Source: Embleya sp040605455 (GTDB taxonomy: Bacteria; Actinomycetota; Actinomycetes; Streptomycetales; Streptomycetaceae). From it: a stretch of DNA of 24,779 nucleotides. The notes beneath the pieces are model-generated. The model had not been told where the DNA came from and did not search any database. It was given only the letters and a program-made list of their open reading frames with translations. Below are positions 7,301 to 15,300 of this stretch, one piece after another. The stretch covers positions 1 to 24,779 of the forward strand of contig NZ_JBEXCV010000134.1 in NCBI RefSeq assembly GCF_040605455.1, read 5' to 3'. The position numbers and the translations under genes were made by a program. Each line of letters opens with the position of its first letter. Position 1 is the first letter of the stretch.

Positions 7301-9348
7301 ACGAAGAACGCGCTGGTCACCCGCTCCCGCCGGATCAGCTCGGCCAGGTAGGCGGGATCCCGGGGTCCGTCGGGCCGGGTGATCACGACGGCCGCACCGA
7401 CCTGCAGCGGCGCGAACAGCTCCGGCATCGACGCGTCGAAACTCGCCGACGAACTGAGCAGCCCCCGGTCCTCGGCCGTGACGTCGAAATGCGCCAGACC
7501 CCACTTGAGCCGGTTCATGATCGACCGATGCGATACCTGCACACCCTTCGGGCCGCCCGTGGACCCGGAGGTGAAGATGACATACACGGCGTTGTCCGGC
7601 GACAGCACCCGCTCCGGGTTCGTGTCCGGGTATTCGCACACGTCCGGAAGCGCCTCGTCGAGCACCAGCAGCGGCTTGGCGCTGTCGAGCATGTGCCGCA
7701 CCCGGTCCTCGGGCAGTTCGGTGTCCACCGGCACATAGCCCGAACCGGCTTTGATCACCGCGTAGATCGCCACCATCAGATCCACCGAGCGAGGGATGCG
7801 CACCGCGACCAACTGCTCGGGACCCGCGCCCTGTTCGACCAGCCAGTGCGCCAGCCGGTTGGCACGCCGATTGAACTCCCCGTAGGTCAGCGTCTCCCGC
7901 TCGCCGATCACCGCGACACGGTTCGGGTCGCGCTCGACCCGGTCCTCGAACGCGTCCGGCAGGGTGCTCGCGGCCACCGGATGCGCCGTGTCGTTGAGCC
8001 CCCGCAGCAACCAGTCCCGCTCCCCCGCCGACAGCGCGTCGACGGCACTCACCGGCGAATGCGGATCGGCGACCAGCTGCTCCACCACACGCGCGAACCG
8101 AGCGGCGATGCCCTCGGCCGTGGCCCGGTCGAAGAGCTGGGTCGCGTACTGGAGGTCGCCTCGCAGCGCCCCCGAGTCGTCGGTCCCGAAGAAGAAGAGC
8201 AGGTCGGCGAGCGAGGTCTGGGTGAGGTACTGCTTGAACTCCACCTCCAGACCCGGGAGTTCGAAGTCCTGCCGCTCGAAGTTCTGCCAGGCGAGCATCA
8301 CCTGGAACAGCGGCTGATACGCCGTGGTCCGGTCGGGGTTGATCAACTCGACCAGCGTCTCGAACGGCACGTCCTGGTGCTCGTACGCCGCCAGCGCCTT
8401 CTCCCGCACTCGCCCGAGCAGGTCGGCGAACGACGGGTCACCGGAGAGGTCCACCCGCAGCACCTGGGTGTTCACGAAGAACCCGACCAGGTCGGCCAGC
8501 GCCTCGTCGGTCCGGCCGGCGATCGGACCGCCGATCGTCACGTCCTCCCCGCCGCCCAGCTTGGCCAACAGCACCCCCAGCGCGGCCTGTAGGACCATCG
8601 ACATGGTCATCCCGCGCTCGTCGGCCAGCTTCTGCAGCCCGGTCGCCACCACCGGTTCCACCACCAGGTCGACCGCGTCGCCCTGCAGATTCCGCTCCGC
8701 CGGCCGCGGGCGATCCAGCGGCAGGTTCAGCGGCTGCGGTACCCCGGCCAGCTCCGCGCGCCAGTACTCGGCCTGCGCCGCGGCCAGACTGCCCGGATCC
8801 GCCACATCGCCCAACAACTCGCGCTGCCACATCGCGTAGTCCTTGTACTGCACGGGCAACGGCTCCCACCCCGGCGCCCGGCCCTCCAGGCGGGCGGTGT
8901 AGGCGGCGGTCAGATCCCGCGCCATCGGCGCACCCGAGGCGCCGTCCGTGGCGATGTGGTGGACCAGCAGCACCAGCAGGTGTTCCTCGGGCGCGGAGCG
9001 GAACAGGCGTGCCCGGAAGGGAACTTCGGTAGCCAGGTTGAACCGGTGCGCGATGAACTCGTCGACCGCGTCGGACAGCTCGTCGGGCGCCACGTCGACC
9101 ACCGGCACCGGCACCGATGCCTTCGCCGCGGGCAGGATCCGCGGGTGGGGCTCACCGTCGTCGTCCGTCACGTATGTGGTGCGCAGGATCTCGTGCCGCT
9201 CGACCACGTCGCGGATCGCCGCGACGAGGGCGGCGTGGTCCAGCGGCCCGGTCAGCCGGAACGCCGGGGAGATGTTGTAGGTCTCCGCCCCTCCCTCCAG
9301 TTGGTGCGTAAGCCACATGCGGCGCTGTGCAAACGAAAGCGGAATCAC
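4360..9348 (-). CDS. NRPS termination module, C-A(N-methyltransferase)-PCP-TE
   Basis: This 1662-residue protein adds and N-methylates the last residue and releases the peptide. Domains: an LCL-type condensation domain (about 1-450, HHIATDG at H130); an A domain (about 460-1330; FTSGSTGGPKG near 590, YGPTEAT near 731, GKLDRR near 1313) interrupted after motif A8 by an N-methyltransferase (about 895-1190; SAM-binding VLEIGVGSG near 958, then NSVVQYFPS); a PCP (GGHSLL, S1370); and a C-terminal thioesterase (GWSFGG, S1504; about 1420-1662) that hydrolyses or macrocyclises. The A-domain pocket reads D-A-P-F-E-A-L-V-E-K by motif alignment to GrsA; I cannot assign it. The start is GTG at 9348, eight bases after GAGGAG; a GTG at 9357 overlapping the upstream stop is possible. 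Five bases separate it from the preceding NRPS, and it overlaps the type II thioesterase by four. Confidence 0.95.
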   Translation of the reverse strand: MIPLSFAQRRMWLTHQLEGGAETYNISPAFRLTGPLDHAALVAAIRDVVERHEILRTTYVTDDDGEPHPRILPAAKASVPVPVVDVAPDELSDAVDEFIAHRFNLATEVPFRARLFRSAPEEHLLVLLVHHIATDGASGAPMARDLTAAYTARLEGRAPGWEPLPVQYKDYAMWQRELLGDVADPGSLAAAQAEYWRAELAGVPQPLNLPLDRPRPAERNLQGDAVDLVVEPVVATGLQKLADERGMTMSMVLQAALGVLLAKLGGGEDVTIGGPIAGRTDEALADLVGFFVNTQVLRVDLSGDPSFADLLGRVREKALAAYEHQDVPFETLVELINPDRTTAYQPLFQVMLAWQNFERQDFELPGLEVEFKQYLTQTSLADLLFFFGTDDSGALRGDLQYATQLFDRATAEGIAARFARVVEQLVADPHSPVSAVDALSAGERDWLLRGLNDTAHPVAASTLPDAFEDRVERDPNRVAVIGERETLTYGEFNRRANRLAHWLVEQGAGPEQLVAVRIPRSVDLMVAIYAVIKAGSGYVPVDTELPEDRVRHMLDSAKPLLVLDEALPDVCEYPDTNPERVLSPDNAVYVIFTSGSTGGPKGVQVSHRSIMNRLKWGLAHFDVTAEDRGLLSSSASFDASMPELFAPLQVGAAVVITRPDGPRDPAYLAELIRRERVTSAFFVPSLLAAFLAEPAAKECDSLRWLEIAAEVFPPALANKTADLLPGRGVHNLYGPTEATVEVTSWQHVSGADRVPIGAPIWNTRVYVLDAALRPVPPGVAGELYVAGAGLARGYVGQTGLTANRFVACPFGEPGERMYRSGDLVRWNQDGQVEYIGRSDFQAKIRGFRIEPGEIEQALIGHPGVAQAAVVVREDQKGDKRLVAYVMPDPDAAVADVDAQVDEWRRLGDAGYADSADEAWGEDFRLWKSAYTGEPIPLQEMREWRDAAVAQVLRFAPRRVLEIGVGSGLLLAGIVGEVEEYWGTDISATVVDRLRVQVEEAGFGDRVRLSVQAADDVFGLPRGGFDTVVLNSVVQYFPSVEYLDRVLREAMELLAPGGRLIVGDVRNAATLRLLLTAVQRTAQPHASREELRASVEQALLAERELVVAPEWFAEWAREHAGGVDIRLKPGQAHNELTRHRYEVVLHKEPTDLLDLAGVPTVPWGREVSDLTGLADVVNRTGGEPVRVTGIPNARLVAEATAAISAGARGTAAPSRKPLDPEALAGWAREQGRDAVLTWSSQAVHSFDAVLLPEQRLFSGGFVPGAASVRTRANVPALAKAIGPLLAELPEYLRGRLPDYMVPAVVVPLSELPLTAGGKLDRRALPSEHTSTVSSGGPRNSHEEKLCSFFSDLLGLEQVGIDDDFFKLGGHSLLATRLCARIRKEFGVDMPLRTIVQYPTVAELGALVLVGGIPGDQSDSFDVVLPLNRDPGTGKPPVWFFHGGGGVGWAFFTFAPYLDRAAYALQSRGSNGTDPVAGSIEEMVDDYLTQILKIQPEGPYHLIGWSFGGPIAHAVADALDRRGDEVAFVAVLDSQPANSAPGNGFRQVRDKGKVMYRADVEEVFGQFMNTDNLDTFLENMSRVGANNLRTMGVFESPVYRGDLLYFNATLDKEDGVSYGPDWRPHVLGAIESYDVDATHHDLHMPKPAGQIMKVIVRKLAELES

Positions 9349-9353
9349 CGGTT

Positions 9354-12300
9354 TCACTCCTCTACGATCATCCTGCGGAGAGTGGGGCGAAGGGGCACAG
9401 CCGATTCCTCGGACCACGCGGCGAGTGCGGACACCGTCGGCAGGTCGAAGATCGTGCGGATGGGTATCTCCAGCCCCATCTCGGCACGGGCGCGGCTGAT
9501 CAGCCGGGTGGCGAGCAGGGAGTGCCCGCCGAGCGCGAAGAAGCCGTCGTCGATGCCGACCCTCTCCAGGCCGAGCACGTCGGCGAAGAGTTTGGCCAAG
9601 CCTTCCTCGCGGGCGGTGCGGGGCGCGCGGAAGGGTGTGGTGGGGGTGAGGTCGGGGGCGGGCAGCGCCTTGTGGTCGAGCTTGCCGTTGGGAGACAGGG
9701 GCAACCGGTCGAGCGGCACGTAGGCGGCGGGGACCATGTAATCGGGCAGCCGCTCGGCCAGGTGGTCGCGCAGTTCGGCCGAGTCCGGGGCGGTCTCGCC
9801 GTCGGCGGGCACGAGGTAGGCGGCCAGGTAGCGGGTGTCGCCGGCCTGCCGGGTGACCACGGCGGCCTGGACGATGTGCGGGTGGGCCGTCAGGGCGGCT
9901 TCGACCTCGCCGGGCTCGACGCGGTAGCCACGGATCTTGACCTGGGTGTCGATGCGGCCCAGATGATGCAGTTCGCCCTCGGGAGAGAGGCGGGCGAGGT
10001 CGCCGGTGCGGTACATGCGGGTGCCGGGAGGTCCGAAGGGGTCGGCGACGAAGCGCTCGGCGGTCATCGCGGGCCGGCGATGGTAGCCGCGTCCGGCTCC
10101 GGCCAGATACAGCTCGCCCGGTGTGTTCGGGGGCAGCAGGGTCAGCCCGGGGCCGAGGATGTAGGCGCGCACGCCGGGAAAGGGGCGGCCGATCGGCACA
10201 CCGGTGGCGTACGGCTCGTCGGGGTCCAGCAGGTGGCCGGTGGCGTAGAAGGTCTCGCTGGGGCCGTAGCTGTTGATGACACGGGCCTGCGGCCAGAGTG
10301 CGCGCACCCGCTCCGCCAGGGCCGGGGTCAGCACTTCCCCGGAGATGTTCAGTGCCGTGGGCCGGATGCGGTCGCCGATTTGGTCCACGAGTTCGGCGAA
10401 GGCCGACGGTACCGAGCAGATGACGTCGACGTCCCAGGTGTCGCGTTCGGCCAACTCCAGCACGTCGGGCACGATCTCGACGCTGCCACCGGTGGTGAGT
10501 GCGGAGAAGAGCTCGAAGGTGGCGACGTCGAAGCCGAACGAGGCGGCGAGGAGCACTCGCCTGCCGGAGGCCATTCCGGCGTGCGCGACCAGGGCGTCCA
10601 CCGCGTTGACGACGGTGGTATGGGTGACGCTCACCCCCTTGGGCACGCCGGTGGAGCCGGATGTGTAGATGACGTAGGCGAGGTTTTCCGGGCCGGCCGT
10701 CGGCCGTGCCGCGACCTCCGTGGCGGCCGAAGTCGTGGGCTGGAGGTCGACGTCGCCGAGGACGAGGACGGGGATGTCCGTGGCAGGGATGAGGTTGCGG
10801 GTGTCGGCGTCGACCAGGACCAGGTGGGGCCGGGTGCCGGGGAGGATGTGCGGGAGGCGGCTGCGGGCGAAGGCGGGGTCGACGGGCAGATAGGCCCCGC
10901 CCGCCTTGAGCACACCCAGAAGGGCCACGGCCGCGTTCGCGGTGCGTGGCAGCACCACGCTCACCACGGTCTCCGGGCCCACCCCGCGCCCGGCCAGCTC
11001 GACCGCGAGCCGCTCCGCGCGGGCGTGCAACTCGGCGTACGTGAGCGATTCGCCCTCGGCGACCACGGCGACCGCGTCCGGGGTCCGCGCCACCTGTGCC
11101 TCGACGAGTTCGGTGATCGTGACCGCCGGAGTCCGGGCGATCGCATCGTCGAACTCGGTGAGCAGCCGGTCGCGTTCGGCCGGCTCCAGGGTGTCGACCT
11201 GGGCGACCTTCAGCTCGGGGCCGGCCGCCAGTTGCCGCAGGACACGGACGAGGCGGGCCGCGTACACCTCGACCGTGTCCCGGTCGAAGACGGCCGGCGC
11301 GTACTGGATGGTGAGTTGGAGGTGCGGGTCGGCGGCCGCCAACAGGCACAGTGGGTAGTGGTTGCCCGCGGTCGGGCGGAAATCGGTGAAGGCGATCCCG
11401 TCCGCGGCATCGGTCGCGGCGCTGAGGCCCTCCCGGTCGATCGGGTACGACTCGAAGACGAACAGCGTGTCGAAGAGGGGCTGCATGCCGACGGACTTCT
11501 GGATCTCCGCGAGCCCGTAATAGTGGTGTTCCACAAGAGCGGCCTGCCGGCTCTGCAGTCGGGTGAGCACCTCGGCGAGGGTGTCGCCGGGCGCGTACTC
11601 GACGCGTACGGGAACGGTGTTGATGAACATCCCGACCATCGACTCGACGTCCGTCACCGCGGGCGGGCGCCCGGAGACGGTGGTGCCGAACACCACGTCC
11701 CGGCGGCCGGTGAGCTGCCCGAGCAGCAGCGCCCAGGCCCCCTGCACCAGGGTGTTGGCGGTGATGCCCAACTCGGCGGCCCGCTGCCCCAGTTCGCGTG
11801 CCTCGTCGAGCGAGAGCGTGATGTCGACCTGGCCGCGGCTGCCGTCGTCCGCGCCTGCGGAATCGGGAGCGAGCAGGGTCGGCCCCTCGATGCCTTCGAG
11901 TTCGGCCGCCCAGGCCCGTGCCGCCTCCTCCTGGTCCTGCCGAGTGAGCCAGGTGAGGAAGTCGCCGTAGTCGCGGGTGGCGGGCAGGCCGGTCGGGTCG
12001 CCGTTGGAGGCGTAGAGCAGCAAAAGGTCCTGCAAGAGCAAGGGCGTGGACCAGCCGTCGAAGAGCACGTGGTGGACGGTCAGCACGAATTCGGGCCGAT
12101 CGGGGTCGAGGACGGCGAGTGCCAGCCGGAAGAGCGGTGGGGTGTCCGCGTCGAAGTGGGTGGCCCGGTCCTGAGCGAGGAACCGCTCGAACGTCTCGGT
12201 TCGCTCCGCCTCGTCGACCGCGGTCAGGTCGAGGTGCTGCCAGGGCAGGGTCGCCGTCAGGGGCACCACCTGCACGACATCGCCGTTCGCCCGGTCGACG

Positions 12301-15300
12301 AACCCCGCGCGGAGACCGGCGTAGCGCTCCAGCAGCGCCTGCCCGGCCCGGCGCATCCGCTCCGGATCGACCTCACCGGACAGTTGGAACACCAACTGGA
12401 TGTGGTACGGGTCGAACGAGGCCCCGGCCAGCATCGTCTGGAAGAGGATTCCGGACTGTGCGGGGGTTGCCGGCCACACCTTGGCCAGCTTGCCGAACCG
12501 GGTTTCCCAGGTGTCGATCTCCTCCTGGCGCACGTCGACCAGGGGCGCGTCGCTGGGAGTCAGTCCGCCGGCGTCGGGTGTCCCGGCGTGCCGGGCCAGG
12601 GCGGTCAGCGCCCGGACCCACAGTTCGGCCAGCTCGCTCACCTCCTCGCGGGTGAGCACACCGGTCGGGAAGCCGAAGTACGCGGTCAGCTCCTCGCCGG
12701 CGGGGGTGTCGGCGGCCACCGCGTTGATCTCCAGTGCCGAGAGCACCGGCATGTCCGCGTCCGGGGCGGCGATCAGGTCGGCGTGTGTGGTGTCCGGGGC
12801 CCAGCCCAGGCCCCGCAGGTCCTCGGGGATGTCCGCGACGGAGGACCTGCCCAGGTAGTTGAACCCGATCCGCGGCTCCCGCAGTCCCGCCAGGGCGGAG
12901 GCGGTCTGCGGGTTGAGCCGGCGCAGCAGGCCGTAGCCGATGCCGTTGTCCGGTATCGCCCGCAGTTGTTCCTTCACGGCCTTGATCGCGCGGCCGGCGG
13001 CCGGGCCGCCGGCGAACGCGTCCGCCACGTCGATGCCGGCCAGGTCCAGGCGCACCGGGAACATCGCGGTGAACCATCCGAGGGTGCCGGTCAGGTCCGC
13101 GCCGGGGACCACGTGCTCCTCGCGGCCGTGCCCCTCCAGCCGGACCAGCGTCGAGGACCCGGCCCCGGTCTCGCCGCGCGATTGGCGCCATCGTGCCAGT
13201 GCCAGTGCCAGGCCCGCCAGAAGGGCGTCGTCGACCCCGCCGCGAAAGACCGCCGGCACCGTGTCCAGCAGGGCCCGCGTCACCTCCACCGGTACCCGCA
13301 CGCGCACCGTGTCCACGGTCACCGCGACATCGCGGCTGCGGTCCAACTCCCGGGCCCCGAGCACGGGCTCCTCCCCGCGCAGGATCTCCTGCCACACCGG
13401 CAGCTCCGCCACCCGCCCCGGCGCGGCAGCCTCCTCGACCAGGGCGTGCGCCCACCGCCGCAACGAAGTACCCGCCCCTGCCCGTTCCGGAGTACGGCCC
13501 TCGCGGACCCGCTGCCACGCCGACACCAGATCCGGCACCAGGATCCGCCACGACACCCCGTCCACGACCAGGTGATGCAACACGATCAACAACCGACCCG
13601 CACCCGCGCCGCCGGTCAACCACACGAACTGCGCCATCACACCCGCGTCCGGATCCAGCCGGCCCGCCGCCGCGTGCAACTCCGCCCGCACATCGGCACC
13701 GCCGTACGCGACCTCCCGCACCAAGGCCCCGACGTCCACACCACCCACCGGCTCGACCCACAGCCCCGGGTCCGCCCGATCCAACCGCGAACGCAACACA
13801 TCGTGCCGATCCACCACCGCCCGCAACGTCGCCACCAACCCCACACGGTCGATGCCCTCGGGCAACGTCACCATCGCCGACATGCAGAACCGCCCGAGAC
13901 CACCCCCCAGCGCGAGCACGTGCGCCGCCGTCGGCGGCAACGGAACCCGACCCACACCACCACCCGGCAACTCCGCCAGCGTCACCCGCTCCTCTTCACC
14001 CCGCCCCTCCACCAACTCCGCCAACCGGGCGACCGTACGCCGCTCGAACACCTCCCGCGTACTGACCACCACACCCCGCGCCCTGGCCCGCGCCACCACC
14101 TGAATGGAACGAATACTGTCCCCACCACCGGCAAAGAAGTCGTCGTCCACACCCACCCGTTCGGCGCCGAGCACATCGGCGTACACCTCGGCCAACACCC
14201 GCTCCGCGTCACTGCGCGGCGCCCGGTAACCGGCGCCCGCGAACTCCGGCTCGGGCAACGCCGCCCGATCCAGCTTCCCGGTCGCGGTCAACGGCAGCCG
14301 GTCAAGCACCACGAGTTGGACGGGCACCATGTAATCCGGCAGCCGCTTGGCCACGAACCGCCGCAGATCCGCCACCGAAACACTGGCGTCCGGATCGACA
14401 TCCACGTCCGCGGTGCCGACACCCACCGGCGCCACATAGCCGACGAGTCGCTTGTTGCCGGCCTGGTCCTCGCGCACCGTGACCGCCGCTTGGCTGATCG
14501 CGGGGTGCCGGGCGAGGACGCTCTCTATCTCGGTCGGATCGATGCGGATGCCGTTGATCTTCGTCTGGTTGTCGGCTCGTCCCTCGTACCTCAGTTGACC
14601 GTTGTCGTCCCACCGGGCCAGGTCACCGGTGCGGTACATCCGCGCACCGGCGGGACCGAAGGGACAGGCCACGAACCGCTCGGCGGTCGCCCCGCCACTC
14701 TGGTGGTAACCACGGGCGAGCAGGCCCGTGACGTACAGTTCGCCGACCACGCCCGGCGGGAGCGGTGCCAGCTCCGGCCCCAGGACATGGGTGCGCATGT
14801 TGGCCAGTGGTTTCCCGACCGGTATCGCACCGGTCCCGGTCCACCGCCGGGGAAGCGTGAAGGTGGTGGCGTAGAAGCTTTCGGTCTGCCCGTAGGCGTT
14901 GACGACACGGACATCGGGGAGGGCGCTGCGCACCTTGTGGACCAGGTCCGCCGAGAGTGCTTCGCCGGCGAGGATCACGGTCCGCACATCGAGTTCGAGG
15001 GCGCCCGCGCCCTTGCCCGCGATGTCGTCGAGCAGTGCGGAGAACACCGTGGGCACGGCGCTGACGGTGGTGCCCGACCATCTGTCGCGCTCGGCGAGTT
15101 CGAGTACGTCGCGGACGACTTCGACACTCGCCCCGGTGGTGAGTGCGGTGAAGATCTCGAACACCGAGACGTCGAAGTTCACCGAGGTCGCGGCGAGCAT
15201 CCGAGACCCCGCCTCGACATGTGCCACCCGACGCAGATCCCGCACACCGTTGACCACGTCGGCGTGGGTGATGGCCACCCCCTTGGGGGTCCCGGTCGAT

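Noticed and set aside
5914..8592. An 892-codon open frame on the plus strand opposite the N-MT and A domains
   Set aside because: Same reason: antisense to well-supported NRPS domains, with low-complexity translation.
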